64,000 bases of DNA from Leptospira fletcheri (lineage in GTDB: Bacteria; Spirochaetota; Leptospiria; Leptospirales; Leptospiraceae): contig NZ_RQET01000001.1 of assembly GCF_004769195.1 (NCBI RefSeq), positions 62,001 to 126,000 on the forward strand. The letters run 5' to 3'. Position numbers and translations under genes: made by a program. The stretch's first letter is position 1; every line of letters starts with the position of its first letter. Of the stretch, positions 19,222-29,892 are shown piece by piece. The notes under the pieces were generated by a model, which worked only from the letters and a program-made list of their open reading frames with translations, did not search any database and was not told where the DNA came from.

Positions 19222-20286
19222 TTAATTCTTCAACTCTTGATCGATGATTTTCGTAAACGACTCGATGGGTTGGGCTCCTTCCACCATGATCCCGTTGATG
19301 AAAAATGCCGGAGTTCCGTTGACCCCGTATTTTTGTCCCTCTGCTATATCCGCTTCGATTTCCTGTTTCTGTTTGGATTCGTCCGCGATACACTTCTGGA
19401 ACTCGGGCATATTTAATCCGCTCTTTTGAGCTAAGGAAATCACGTTTTGCCTCTCCAGATTTCCGCTGTTCTCGAATAATTGGGAGAAATAATTCCAATA
19501 TTTCCCTTGAGGAATCGCACAGTTGGCGGCCACATGCGCAAACATTGCGTTCTGGTGAAAGGGCAAAGGAAAGTCGCGGAATACCCAGCGGATTTTGCCT
19601 TGGTATTTTTCCCTTAGCTGCTTGGTAACATCCTGGCTTCTTTTGCAGTAGGGACATTCAAAATCGGAAAATTCCACGATCGTCACTTTTGCATCGGCGG
19701 GACCAATGGAAGGGTTGTTTCCGGTCGCCACTTCTATTTTAGCCGGAGGGGGAAGTTCCTGTACTCGAATGTCTATATCGTATTTGCTTCTGAGTTGCTG
19801 GTAGAACGACTGACGTTCTTCGTCCTCTTTGACCCTTTTGAGGAAACTGGAAATATCTCCTTGGACTTGCTGGTAGGACTTTCCCTTTAGAGCGGGGATA
19901 TTGTCTTTGTACTGGTTATAAGTGGCGACTTTTTCCTCTTCCGTGGGCTCGTAATTCGCCGCAAACTTAGTCAGCGCTTCCACGGAAACCCCTCTTTCCT
20001 TCGCTTCCAGTTCGAGCACCTTATCGTTCGCGTATTGCGAAAACAGTCTGTAAATTCTATCGTTATTGTCCGAGGCGTATTTTCGATAAACGGAAGGACT
20101 GGATTCTTTCACGTCGTTTAACGTATAATAGCGGTGCCCAATCTTAACGTACTGCTCGGGTGAGAAAAATTTATATACAGGATATACGGTAAGAAGGACA
20201 TAAACTCCGAAGACTCCCGCGAGTACGGTCGTTTTGTTCAGCGTAGAAAAAAGGGTGGCAAACCGGGGAGTACTCTCTTCCGACAT
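19222..20286 (-). CDS. Membrane-anchored DsbA-like thioredoxin-fold oxidoreductase
   Basis: 354 residues: a short cytosolic start, one membrane segment at about 20-40, a Glu/Lys-rich helical linker of about 130 residues, then a DsbA-type domain with FECPYCKRS near residue 211 as the CxxC active site and GTPAFFINGIMV near 325 as the cis-Pro loop and strand. It should catalyse or isomerise disulfides on the outer face of the inner membrane. The long linker resembles Com1/BdbD-like envelope proteins, some of which also act as chaperones. AGGACAGGAG precedes the ATG. No DsbB/VKOR partner is visible nearby. Confidence 0.87.
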   Translation of the reverse strand: MSEESTPRFATLFSTLNKTTVLAGVFGVYVLLTVYPVYKFFSPEQYVKIGHRYYTLNDVKESSPSVYRKYASDNNDRIYRLFSQYANDKVLELEAKERGVSVEALTKFAANYEPTEEEKVATYNQYKDNIPALKGKSYQQVQGDISSFLKRVKEDEERQSFYQQLRSKYDIDIRVQELPPPAKIEVATGNNPSIGPADAKVTIVEFSDFECPYCKRSQDVTKQLREKYQGKIRWVFRDFPLPFHQNAMFAHVAANCAIPQGKYWNYFSQLFENSGNLERQNVISLAQKSGLNMPEFQKCIADESKQKQEIEADIAEGQKYGVNGTPAFFINGIMVEGAQPIESFTKIIDQELKN

Positions 20287-20633
20287 AATCTCCTGTCCTG
20301 GGAAAAACTTCCCTGACTACCAATTTAGAAACCGTCACCCCTCTGGCAAACGATTAAATTCAAGCCTCTCGCAGGACGAATTTTCCCTTTTTTCTCGTCC
20401 TTTGGGTGCGCTTACTAGGGAGCATTTTTGGGAATCCAGTACGCTTCCCAAGGGAGAAAATTCAAAAAATCATTAAGCCCTTTTCCTTCCGGCCGATGAT
20501 CAATATAGGGAAATCTCGAGTGATCGGTCCTTTTTCCAGGCAATCACGGAGTCTCTCCCGAAAGACTTAGGACTGCCCAAAATCCAATGGGTAGAGTCAT
20601 GGAAAATGGACCTGAAAACGGAGGTTTAGGTTT
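20287..20633. promoter_or_regulatory. 347-base divergent intergenic region
   Basis: The longest gene-free stretch in the window. It must hold the promoters of the DsbA-like gene (-) and of the unknown gene at 20634 (+), but no convincing -35/-10 pair stands out. Two inverted repeats can be seen: GGGAA/TTCCC at 20300-20313 close to the DsbA-like start, and AGGACGA/TCGTCCT at 20373-20401 with a 15-base T-rich loop. I see no small gene with a ribosome site and no RNA-gene signature. Confidence 0.4.
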
Positions 20634-20951
20634 ATGAACGTTAACGGAATGCAAAACGGGGGGAAATATTTCCCGCAATGGTCTCCCCCGCCCAAAGAAA
20701 CGGATCGAACGGAAATTCGATCCTTGGATCCGGTGGAGTTGAGAAATTCGAAAATAGAATCCGGCAAGAAAAAACTCCCTGAACCGGAAGAGCTGGTGAT
20801 GAAACCTTCGCCGGTAAGCACGGAAGAGAGAATGAGCCAAGTCATCAGTCCGGAACAAATGAAAGATCTTTTGTCTATGATCGTCAGTTCCCGTTTTAGT
20901 CGGGAATCGAACGAATCTATGCCGGTTCGTAAAATCGATCAAAAAGGTTGA
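20634..20951 (+). CDS. Unknown soluble protein, 105 aa
   Basis: Not recognised. It has an excellent ribosome site (GGAGG nine bases before ATG). The first 60 residues are Pro/Lys/Glu-rich and likely flexible; residues 65-95 can form an amphipathic helix (MSQVISPEQMKDLLSMIVSS). No signal peptide or membrane segment. The next gene begins only a few bases after its stop, so the pair is probably one transcript. Confidence 0.68.
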   Translation: MNVNGMQNGGKYFPQWSPPPKETDRTEIRSLDPVELRNSKIESGKKKLPEPEELVMKPSPVSTEERMSQVISPEQMKDLLSMIVSSRFSRESNESMPVRKIDQKG

Positions 20952-20954
20952 TCT

Positions 20955-21596
20955 TTGTTTTTTTTCCCGGCATTATTATACTCTCCCAAATTGGACCTTT
21001 TCCTAATCGTCCTTGCGATCGTTTCGTTCGTAGGCATGGCCTTCTTTTTTTATTGGGAAGTGTTTCGCCCCTACTCCGCCAAAATGCGGCCGGGACAAAT
21101 GGAGCCTCCGGAAGAAGGAGACTTTGCGGAGATCGTCGTTCCAGAAAGTACCCGTTATTATAAATTCACCGTAGGCCAATCCTACGGAGATATCGTCACT
21201 CTCTGCAAATCCATCCAAGACGAGCATCTCGTTTTCGTTTTGAAAAAGGGAAAGGAAACCGAAGATTACGATATTTTCATCCATCGGAACGGACCGGTAC
21301 TGGTCAAACCTCCTAGAATGCAGTTCTTTACGAAAATGGAATCCGAGGAAAAACTGGAAAGTCATGAAATCATAGGACAAACCGCTTTTTTCCGAATCTC
21401 CGATAAGATCAACCGGGAGAGGATGACCCAGTATTTCGAAATCGGACTGACTAGCTCCTTCTTCATCAATAAGATGGGAAAAGAAAGAATGAAATTCATT
21501 TTTACCGTGCAAAAAATCCACCCGGGATTGGCTCTACGCTCCAGGGACAAAAAGGGAATTTATTCTTTCGGGAAAGAAAGAAGCGAGGAGGAATGA
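20955..21596 (+). CDS. Membrane-anchored unknown protein, 213 aa
   Basis: One N-terminal membrane segment (about residues 13-33, DLFLIVLAIVSFVGMAFFF) followed by a soluble domain of about 175 residues rich in beta-type and charged sequence. Not matched to a family. The frame begins at TTG 20955, with AAGG eight bases ahead; TTG 20991 and ATG 21036 are alternatives, but the last would cut off half of the membrane segment. It ends 10 bases from the convergent thrB gene. Confidence 0.68.
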   Translation: MFFFPALLYSPKLDLFLIVLAIVSFVGMAFFFYWEVFRPYSAKMRPGQMEPPEEGDFAEIVVPESTRYYKFTVGQSYGDIVTLCKSIQDEHLVFVLKKGKETEDYDIFIHRNGPVLVKPPRMQFFTKMESEEKLESHEIIGQTAFFRISDKINRERMTQYFEIGLTSSFFINKMGKERMKFIFTVQKIHPGLALRSRDKKGIYSFGKERSEEE

Positions 21597-21606
21597 TTCG
21601 AAAACT

Positions 21607-22575
21607 CTAAAGTTTTCTGGATCGGATCTTAGCCCCGTCCGTATCGATTCCGATACGGACCAATTGACAAGCGATCCCTGTTTCTTCCGTGAATTGTCGC
21701 ACCAAAGGACCGAGTTTTCCGGCGATCCTCTCCGAATTCTTTCTCTGGCAATAGAGCAGTACCGAAGGACCGCTACCTGAAAGGGACAATCCGATCACTT
21801 CCTTGCGAACCTTGTCGATCAAAGGCATCAAAGGAAACTGGGAGTTCATACGATAAGGCGTGTGAATCCGATCTTCCAGAGCCCTTTCCAGAAGTTTCGG
21901 CTTACCCGAATCCAAAAATTCCCACCAGGTCCCCAAGCGACTCATGTTAAAAAGTACGTCCTCTACGGAATATGCATCCGGCAAACATTTCCGGGAATGG
22001 TTCGTTTCGATTTCGAATCTAGGAATGAGAAAAAAACAATGGATCCCTTTCGGAAATTTTTTCTTAAAATAAAAAAGCCGATCCTCTGCAAAATAGGAAA
22101 ACACAAACCCACCCAAATAGGCCGGAGTCGTATTGTCCGGGTGCCCTTCCAGCAACGCGAGCTTATACAGAAAATCCGCCTCATTGGGAACGGAAATTTC
22201 CGGATAAAAGGTCTGGTGTGCGAACCTTGCCGCAGCGTAACCCGCAACCACCGCACTCGCACTGGAACCCAATCCTCCCTTTAGAGGCAAATCCAACTCC
22301 ATGCAGACGGTATAGGGAAACGGATTTTTCCCGGGTAGAAAATTCGAAAAATAATCCCGGTAGGAAGAGAGCACGAAATCTTCCTTTTCGGAAAAAGGCG
22401 GGACTTCCATGCCTTTGACCTTGCTGGAAAAAGAGTCGGAGGATCCGAATTCGAAGTCGAATCGATTATAGATTTTGAAAGCAAGTCCGAACAGATCGAA
22501 TCCCGAACCTAGATTCGCGGAAGTTCCCGGAACTTGAACCTGTAATCTGTATCTGTATCTGTATCTGGATCCCAT
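21607..22575 (-). CDS. thrB: Homoserine kinase (GHMP family)
   Basis: Phosphorylates homoserine for threonine synthesis. VPGTSANLGSGFD (about 15-27) is the first GHMP motif, LKGGLGSSASAVVAG (about 93-107) the ATP-binding loop, and LSGSGPSVL (about 278) the third. 322 residues. The first ten residues are Arg-Tyr repeats coded by a hexamer repeat, an extension ahead of the conserved strand. AGG precedes the ATG. No other thr gene is present here. Confidence 0.9.
   Translation of the reverse strand: MGSRYRYRYRLQVQVPGTSANLGSGFDLFGLAFKIYNRFDFEFGSSDSFSSKVKGMEVPPFSEKEDFVLSSYRDYFSNFLPGKNPFPYTVCMELDLPLKGGLGSSASAVVAGYAAARFAHQTFYPEISVPNEADFLYKLALLEGHPDNTTPAYLGGFVFSYFAEDRLFYFKKKFPKGIHCFFLIPRFEIETNHSRKCLPDAYSVEDVLFNMSRLGTWWEFLDSGKPKLLERALEDRIHTPYRMNSQFPLMPLIDKVRKEVIGLSLSGSGPSVLLYCQRKNSERIAGKLGPLVRQFTEETGIACQLVRIGIDTDGAKIRSRKL
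22547..22564. repeat. Hexanucleotide repeat (CTGTAT)x3 in the thrB start
   Basis: Three perfect copies of CTGTAT (ATACAG on the coding strand), flanked by degenerate copies on both sides. It encodes alternating Arg-Tyr within the first ten thrB codons. As the unit is six bases, changes in copy number would keep the frame. Confidence 0.85.
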
Positions 22576-22659
22576 GACGACCTGACAATCGCCATTCTTC
22601 GGTCGCCACTTCGATCGTCATTTGCTTTTCTTCTTTTCAATTCGAACGGTGCGGAAACG

Positions 22660-24135
22660 ATGATTTCCCATATGCATTTCGGTTGGATGGACGCTTTCGT
22701 AGTATTCGTTTATTTCGCGCTCGTTCTGTATTCCGGTTGGAAGACGAGTAGAAAGATGCCCGACGCTCAGGAATTCTTTTTAGCGGGAAGAACTCTTTCC
22801 TGGATTCCTCTTTCCTTGTCCATTGTAGCGACGGAAACCTCTGCTCTTACGTTTTTGGCCGTACCGGGAATAGCGTATGCCGGAAATTTCACCTTCCTGC
22901 AGGTCATATTGGGATACATTTTGGGCAGGATAGTCGTAGCCGTATTTCTTTTGCCTCTCACCTATCACGGAAACTTCATGTCGGTGTACGAGTGGGTAGG
23001 AAAACGGTTCGGTCGCAATTCGCAGCGTTCCATGTCGGCTCTTTTTTCCCTCACTAGAATTTTGGGAGACGGAGTGCGACTCTACGCATCCACTCTGCCG
23101 ATCGCGATTTTATTGGAGCTCGCCTTCTCCGGATTTTCTTCCCTGGAATTTTCCGCCCATACCATAGGGACGATCTCGCTCTTTTTGATCACTGCGGTTA
23201 CGTTAGCATATACCATGCAAGGTGGATTTCGTTCCGTCGTTTGGGTGGATACTTTACAATATTTCGTTTATATATTCGGCGGAATATTCGCATTGGGGTT
23301 GTTGCTGACGGAAACCGGCAATATCTCGGATATTTTTCACGCGGCAGAGAACTCCGAAAAATTGAAGTTCCTAGAATGGGGGGATCCCAAAGCTACGTAT
23401 TTTCTTCCCTGGGCGGTCTTGGGAGGAGCACTCTTAAGCTTGGGCACTCACGGCGCGGACCAGATGTTCGTACAAAGGGCATTGGCGGCGAGAAACCTGA
23501 AAGCCGCCCAAAAAGCAATGGTGATTTCCGGCCTGGCCGTATTCGTTCAAATGCTCCTCTTTTTAGCGATCGGAACCCTTCTGTATTTCAGATACGGAGG
23601 AAAAAACCTTCCGCAGGACAAAGTATTTTCGGAATTTCTAATTCACGAAGTTCCCTCCCCTCTGATCGGTCTGCTTTTATCAGGCATTCTTGCGTCCACG
23701 ATGTCCACCTTATCCAGCTCGATCAATTCTCTCTCCTTGACTGCAAAAGTTGACTTCGGTTGGAAATCTTTAGGGGAAAAGAAAGGAAGTTTTCTATTCG
23801 GAATTCTTCTCTTTCTCAGCGCGTATTTTTTCTTTTCCCTTCCGGAAGAGAAAACCAAGGGATTACTCGAACTGGGCTTAAAGATTTCCTCTTTTACGGT
23901 CGGATCCATGGTCGCGGTATTTTTGACCGAAGTGATTCCATTCTTACGGGCCAAAATTCATCCGGGAGACGTAAGCCTAAGCGTTTCTTTGGTAGGAGCG
24001 GTCTTAGGAACCGGAATCCTGGGGACGATCTACAAATTCGGATTCACAATCTTGGTTCCGATCGGCATGATCCTATTTTGGATTCTTGCGCTCGGGGCAG
24101 GAATTCTTTTCCCTAAGAAAACGAACGCTAGCTAA
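22660..24135 (+). CDS. Sodium:solute symporter (SSS family)
   Basis: 491-residue inner-membrane protein with about 13 hydrophobic segments. It opens with WMDAFVVFVYFALVLYSGW and carries the SSS signature region in helix 2 (DAQEFFLAGRTLSWIPLSLS, then ATETSALTFLAVPGIAY), typical of sodium-coupled transporters of sugars, iodide/vitamin-like or organic acids. GTHGADQMFVQR and STLSSSINSLS occur at the expected later positions (the latter resembles the Na2-site helix). The substrate cannot be read. No polar ribosome site is obvious; ATG 22660 and 22672 are both possible. Its last 8 bases overlap the convergent hydrolase gene. Confidence 0.88.
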   Translation: MISHMHFGWMDAFVVFVYFALVLYSGWKTSRKMPDAQEFFLAGRTLSWIPLSLSIVATETSALTFLAVPGIAYAGNFTFLQVILGYILGRIVVAVFLLPLTYHGNFMSVYEWVGKRFGRNSQRSMSALFSLTRILGDGVRLYASTLPIAILLELAFSGFSSLEFSAHTIGTISLFLITAVTLAYTMQGGFRSVVWVDTLQYFVYIFGGIFALGLLLTETGNISDIFHAAENSEKLKFLEWGDPKATYFLPWAVLGGALLSLGTHGADQMFVQRALAARNLKAAQKAMVISGLAVFVQMLLFLAIGTLLYFRYGGKNLPQDKVFSEFLIHEVPSPLIGLLLSGILASTMSTLSSSINSLSLTAKVDFGWKSLGEKKGSFLFGILLFLSAYFFFSLPEEKTKGLLELGLKISSFTVGSMVAVFLTEVIPFLRAKIHPGDVSLSVSLVGAVLGTGILGTIYKFGFTILVPIGMILFWILALGAGILFPKKTNAS

Positions 24136-24925
24136 GGATGCGTAGGATGAGTTCCTTGAATTCCGCCGCACGCGTAAAATGCATGTAGTGATCGCCTTTA
24201 GGTATCGTGTGGAATTCCGCATTGGGAAAATACTCCAACGCCGCAGAACGATCGGTGTCTCGAAAATACTCCGAAATGCCCCCGATGATGAAAGATGTCG
24301 GCCCTTCGTATTTCCTAACTTCGTTTCCGTATTGGGAATCGAACATGCGTTTGGAGTTTTCGATTCCTTCCACGTTCAATTTCCATCTATAGCCGCCCTC
24401 TTCTCTACGTTCCAAATTCATTAATAAAAAATTTCGAATGAACGGATCCGGGACGAACTCGGCCATTTTTACGTCCACTTCCTGCCTCGACTTGGCGTTC
24501 ATAACGTCCACTTTTAAGGCGGAAAGTTCCCCCTCGTAAGTGAATTCGTAGTTTCTAGGAGCCACGTCTTCCACGACCAACCGGGAGATCCGATCCGGAA
24601 TATCCAGAGTCGTCTCCATAGCGGTGAGCCCGCCCATCGAATGTCCGATTAGGATTACCGTGGAAAGATTCCGGTCTTCCAGGAATTCCCGCACGTCCTC
24701 TGCCATAGCTTTTATCGTGTGAACCGGAGAGTGAGGGGAATCTCCGTGATTTCTCAAATCCAAAGAAAATACGTCGGTAAGTTCGCTCAAATACTCGGAT
24801 ACGGTGATCCAGTTTTTGGAGGACCCGAACAATCCGTGAAGAATCAAAATCGGATCCGAAATCGAAGAAGGAAAATCCTTCTTTTTGGGATAAAATTTAA
24901 ACGCCAACTTCACTTGGAGCCGCAT
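24128..24925 (-). CDS. Alpha/beta-hydrolase (YbfF-like esterase)
   Basis: About 265 residues. Key elements: LHGLFGSSKNW (oxyanion region), SLDLRNHGDSPHS, the nucleophile elbow GHSMGG, VVEDVAPRNY, and a late GDHYMHF that supplies the catalytic His. This series matches the YbfF/ABHD11 esterase group acting on short acyl or thioester substrates. ATG 24925 (MRLQVKL) has AGAGGA immediately before it, and GTG 24913 has better spacing; ATG 24946 lies deeper inside the preceding gene. It overlaps the 3' end of the SH3-like gene, so the two are co-transcribed. Confidence 0.85.
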   Translation of the reverse strand: MRLQVKLAFKFYPKKKDFPSSISDPILILHGLFGSSKNWITVSEYLSELTDVFSLDLRNHGDSPHSPVHTIKAMAEDVREFLEDRNLSTVILIGHSMGGLTAMETTLDIPDRISRLVVEDVAPRNYEFTYEGELSALKVDVMNAKSRQEVDVKMAEFVPDPFIRNFLLMNLERREEGGYRWKLNVEGIENSKRMFDSQYGNEVRKYEGPTSFIIGGISEYFRDTDRSAALEYFPNAEFHTIPKGDHYMHFTRAAEFKELILRILS

Positions 24926-25899
24926 TCCTCTTGGATGATCTTCCATTTGGAATGAAATTTTTTACCGTACCGATACGGCAACTCTTGAAGCGTTTTTCTG
25001 AAGGAGGAAAGGATTTCCGCTTTAGGAAGTTTGGTATCGCAGAGGAACGTTTCTCTGTCTTTCACGTAATGCTGGAGACGTTTATCGATCTGAGAGGAAA
25101 AAATTTGGGAGTAATTTCCGTTGGGATTCAGTCCTAGATACCTCAGCCTCCTGGATTGCTCGTCTTGTAGGACGCATATCGGATCCGGGCCGCATTTCAC
25201 TTCCGGAGTATTTTTTACGGCGAGGTAAGCGGCAAAATCCCCTGGTTTGGAATTCGGGTTGGATTCGGCGATTCTCCAGAAGGCTTCGGGACGAACCCGA
25301 AATCGACTCCCTTCTTTGGAATTCGTGCTGGAATCCGCCCAAGTTCCTTCCTTGGTACGGATTCCGATTTCCGAAGGAAACTTTTTGAAAAGCTCTTCCA
25401 GTTTCGGTCCGGTCTTCGTCCTGATTTCCGCGGATTGAAGTTTTTCCAAGTATTTCTGGAATACTACCAAGCGACGGATTTTTAAAAATAAGAACTCGTC
25501 TCCTCTAAAAACCGTTCCCTCTTCGACTCCGGTCAAATAATTGAATACGGACTCCAATTCAAGAACCCCGGAATCCTGGTACAAAAGTCTTTCCACCGCT
25601 TTCGTAATTACATTGTACGTTCCGCGGCTTCCGATTCGGAACAAAGAATTGGAATCCGCCCAACCCTTGAGACCGTCACGGTCCGTCAGCAATCGAAATT
25701 TGGATTTGGATTCCCTCAGATTCTCCGAATTCAGAATTTCACCGAAAGAAAGTTTCCGAAGCACCTCCGATTTCTTTTCCGGAAAGAGGTACAAGGGCGT
25801 ACTCGGCTCCAGTACGATAAATTCGTTTTTAGACTCTCCGAAAATCGGAAAGAAGAAAAGCCAGCTCAGGATAAAAGGGATCCAGGGGCGTTTCCGCAT
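24910..25899 (-). CDS. Exported protein with an SH3-like N-terminal domain, 329 aa
   Basis: Begins with a signal peptide (MRKRPWIPFILSWLFFFPIFG). Residues about 25-90 look like a bacterial SH3 module (TPLYLFPEKKSEVLRKLSFGE ends in DGLKGWADSNSLF, where GWADS matches the closing strand). The rest, about 95-329, is helical and charged and I do not recognise it. A periplasmic or surface protein is likely, perhaps wall-associated, which is an inference from SH3b folds. It lies 4 bases after the aminotransferase gene. Confidence 0.72.
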   Translation of the reverse strand: MRKRPWIPFILSWLFFFPIFGESKNEFIVLEPSTPLYLFPEKKSEVLRKLSFGEILNSENLRESKSKFRLLTDRDGLKGWADSNSLFRIGSRGTYNVITKAVERLLYQDSGVLELESVFNYLTGVEEGTVFRGDEFLFLKIRRLVVFQKYLEKLQSAEIRTKTGPKLEELFKKFPSEIGIRTKEGTWADSSTNSKEGSRFRVRPEAFWRIAESNPNSKPGDFAAYLAVKNTPEVKCGPDPICVLQDEQSRRLRYLGLNPNGNYSQIFSSQIDKRLQHYVKDRETFLCDTKLPKAEILSSFRKTLQELPYRYGKKFHSKWKIIQEECGSK

Positions 25900-25903
25900 G
25901 CAC

Positions 25904-27121
25904 CTATCGGGACAAATCCCTTACCATTTCGGCGATCCGAGAAACGCCTTTTTGAATGTCGTTTTCACTCATCGCATAGGAAAGACGTAACGCTTCGTCG
26001 TCTCCGAAAGCGATTCCGGGAACGGCGGCCACCTTATATTTGTCCAGAAGGTGAGCGCAGAACAATTTGCTTTTGCTCTTTTCCTCGGATGCAGCCGAAA
26101 GTTTTTTGAAACCTGGAGTTTCGTATACACCTGCGAGATACGGGAATACGTAAAAAGCTCCCTGGGGAAGGTTCACTTCCACGCCCGGAATTTCTCGTAA
26201 GAGCCGGACGATCAGATCCCTTCTTTTTTGGAAGGCGCGCGCCATTTCGAGCACACATCCTTGGTCCCCTTTCAGAGCCGCTTCTGCCGCCGCTTGGGAA
26301 ATGGAAGAGGGATTGGAGGTGGATTGGCTCTGGATCGTATCCATGTTTTTGACGATTTCAACAGGCCCGACTCCGTAACCGATCCTCCACCCGGTCATGG
26401 AGTATGCTTTCGAAACTCCGTTAACGATAAAGGTTAATTCCTTGAGTTCGGGAGAAATCATCGCCAGATTGCAGAATTCGAAACCGTCGAAGACGATTCT
26501 CTCGTAGATATCGTCGCTCATGACGAGGAGCTTATGTTTCAAAACGACTTCGCCTAACGCTTCCAATTCCTTTCTGGAATACGCGGATCCGGTGGGATTC
26601 GAAGGGGAATTCAGAATGAGGACCTTCGTTTTGGGAGAGATCGCCTTTTCCAAATCGGCGGGAGAAATCCGGAACTCGTTTTCCTTGCTCGCGGAGACTA
26701 GGACAGGAACTCCGTCCGCAAGCCTTACGATATCCGCATAGCTGACCCAGTACGGTGCGGGAATCACGACTTCATCCCCTTGGTTCAGAGTGGCTAGAAA
26801 GAAATTATATATGACCTGCTTTCCACCGGTACCGACGATGACTTGGTTTCTGGAATATTCTAAACCGTTATCCCGTTTGAATTTCGTGAGAATTGCGTCT
26901 TTTAATTCTACCGTGCCTGAAACGGCGGTATAACGGGTCATCCCCTGATCGATGGCGTTTTTAGCGGCTTCCCGGATATGGGCGGGCGTTTCGAAGTCCG
27001 GTTCCCCTGCTCCGAAGCTGACGATATCTTCCCCTTTCTTTTTCAATTCGGCGGCCTTGGCGCTAATGGCCAAAGTCGGAGAAGGTTCGATCACTTCCAA
27101 CCTTCTTGCAATCCAGTCCAT
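25904..27121 (-). CDS. Aspartate-type aminotransferase (class I)
   Basis: Start placed at ATG 27121 (MDWIARRLE), which has AGAGGA six bases ahead; the frame is open upstream to 27151. 405 residues. Subgroup I-gamma landmarks: FGAGEPDFETP, TRYTAVSG, GTGGKQ for the phosphate loop, NSPSNPTG, DDIYE, the Schiff-base lysine in VNGVSKAYSMTGWRIGY (about 237), and a C-terminal LRLSYAMSE with the substrate Arg. It transfers the amino group between aspartate/glutamate and keto acids; such enzymes can also act on prephenate. Located between the XPB helicase and the SH3-like gene in one strand block. Confidence 0.88.
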   Translation of the reverse strand: MDWIARRLEVIEPSPTLAISAKAAELKKKGEDIVSFGAGEPDFETPAHIREAAKNAIDQGMTRYTAVSGTVELKDAILTKFKRDNGLEYSRNQVIVGTGGKQVIYNFFLATLNQGDEVVIPAPYWVSYADIVRLADGVPVLVSASKENEFRISPADLEKAISPKTKVLILNSPSNPTGSAYSRKELEALGEVVLKHKLLVMSDDIYERIVFDGFEFCNLAMISPELKELTFIVNGVSKAYSMTGWRIGYGVGPVEIVKNMDTIQSQSTSNPSSISQAAAEAALKGDQGCVLEMARAFQKRRDLIVRLLREIPGVEVNLPQGAFYVFPYLAGVYETPGFKKLSAASEEKSKSKLFCAHLLDKYKVAAVPGIAFGDDEALRLSYAMSENDIQKGVSRIAEMVRDLSR

Positions 27122-27178
27122 TTCTTCCTCTCTTTTCGTTTCGATCAACATTCGCGTAAGAAACCTTCCCTTTCCGGT

Positions 27179-28873
<1,695 letters not shown>

Positions 28874-28896
28874 TTGGATGCGGAATCTCCCTGTAA

Positions 28897-28930
28897 CTTA
28901 GACTGAAAACGACCCCTTTCTTGTCAAGAA
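28897..28930 (-). promoter_or_regulatory. Promoter with embedded palindrome ahead of the XPB gene
   Basis: On the minus strand TTGACA (28927-28922), a consensus -35, sits inside the perfect 13-base inverted repeat TTCTTGACAAGAA (28930-28918). A weak -10 (TCTAAG, 28902-28897) follows after 19 bases, 24 bases before the start codon. A dimeric repressor bound here would block the -35 box. The site's factor is unknown; it does not have the spacing of known LexA boxes. Confidence 0.45.
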
Positions 28931-28951
28931 GAAAGCCTGTATAAGGCGGAA

Positions 28952-29854
28952 TCATGTAGGTTTCACTAAAATTCTGAATTCTCCGGAAAGCTCGGAATAG
29001 CTTTTAAGTTCGGTTAATCCTTGACCGGAAATGAGAGCATTTCCGGGAGCGCTGCAAGGCTCGACTGCGATCGAACTTAAATCGGGACTCGTGTAGATTT
29101 GATAATATTCCAGAGGGATCTCCTTTTCTTGCCCGGGAGGACTCAGGATCGTGATCGAATACTTTTCCTTGCAATTTTCTAATATAACTCTCGGATCCTT
29201 TCCGTAAAACAAATGATCCATCGGTCGGATCTGTCCGTCAGTCACCGAATCTATCTGATTCGAAACGGAAGGAATGTACGGGAGCAGTTTGTCGTCCAAT
29301 TCCAGATTTTTGTCCAAGTGGAGATGGATCCTCCAATCCGCCGGACTTCCTTCCAATTTGAAATAAGGATGATAACCGAATGCGAATCGAAGCGGATTCG
29401 CTTTTAAATTATTGAATTTAATTCGGATCGTGAGTAGTACTCCGGAACCGATCTCTTCTAAAATGATTTCCTCTCTAACTGCGACCGCAGCGGCCGGACT
29501 ATCTTCCCAATGATCCGGGATCAAAACCCGAAATTCCGCCCCCCTCTCCCCAGGAAATACCTTTAAGGCCTTTCTAGATAAGGAATGCGTGAATCCGTGC
29601 ACCGGAAATCCGTTGGAATCCTTTACGATTTCGGGAAGTTCCAACTTCTTTCCGCCGAAAACCAATTCCGAAGAGGCATGCCGGTTCACCCAGGGAAACA
29701 TGAGAAAGCAACCCGAACCGAAAGGGGCCTGCTCTTGTTTCCACGGAGCGAGGATTTCGATTTTTTTGGAAGTTTTACTGTGGATCCAATCCCAAGCGAT
29801 CCAATGCGTCCCGTCCGTCGTAAACGAAGAGCTTTCCGTCCGAAATTTGAGCAT
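28952..29854 (-). CDS. Aldose 1-epimerase family protein
   Basis: 300-residue beta-sandwich mutarotase-type protein. NRHAS, GFPVHGFTHS and FGYHPYFKL (catalytic His) are visible, and VEPCSAPGNAL near residue 265 carries the catalytic Glu. It converts alpha and beta anomers of hexoses, or hexose 6-phosphates in the YeaD subgroup. Cytosolic; no signal peptide. It is divergent from the SppA gene, with a hairpin in the gap. Confidence 0.86.
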   Translation of the reverse strand: MLKFRTESSSFTTDGTHWIAWDWIHSKTSKKIEILAPWKQEQAPFGSGCFLMFPWVNRHASSELVFGGKKLELPEIVKDSNGFPVHGFTHSLSRKALKVFPGERGAEFRVLIPDHWEDSPAAAVAVREEIILEEIGSGVLLTIRIKFNNLKANPLRFAFGYHPYFKLEGSPADWRIHLHLDKNLELDDKLLPYIPSVSNQIDSVTDGQIRPMDHLFYGKDPRVILENCKEKYSITILSPPGQEKEIPLEYYQIYTSPDLSSIAVEPCSAPGNALISGQGLTELKSYSELSGEFRILVKPT

Positions 29855-29892
29855 CGCGGAAAGAAGTTGGGGAGAACTTCCGATTGGGAAAC

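Noticed and set aside
22541..22570. Short tandem repeat considered as a CRISPR or attachment-site signal
   Set aside because: Unit is only six bases, contiguous and inside a coding start; no spacers.
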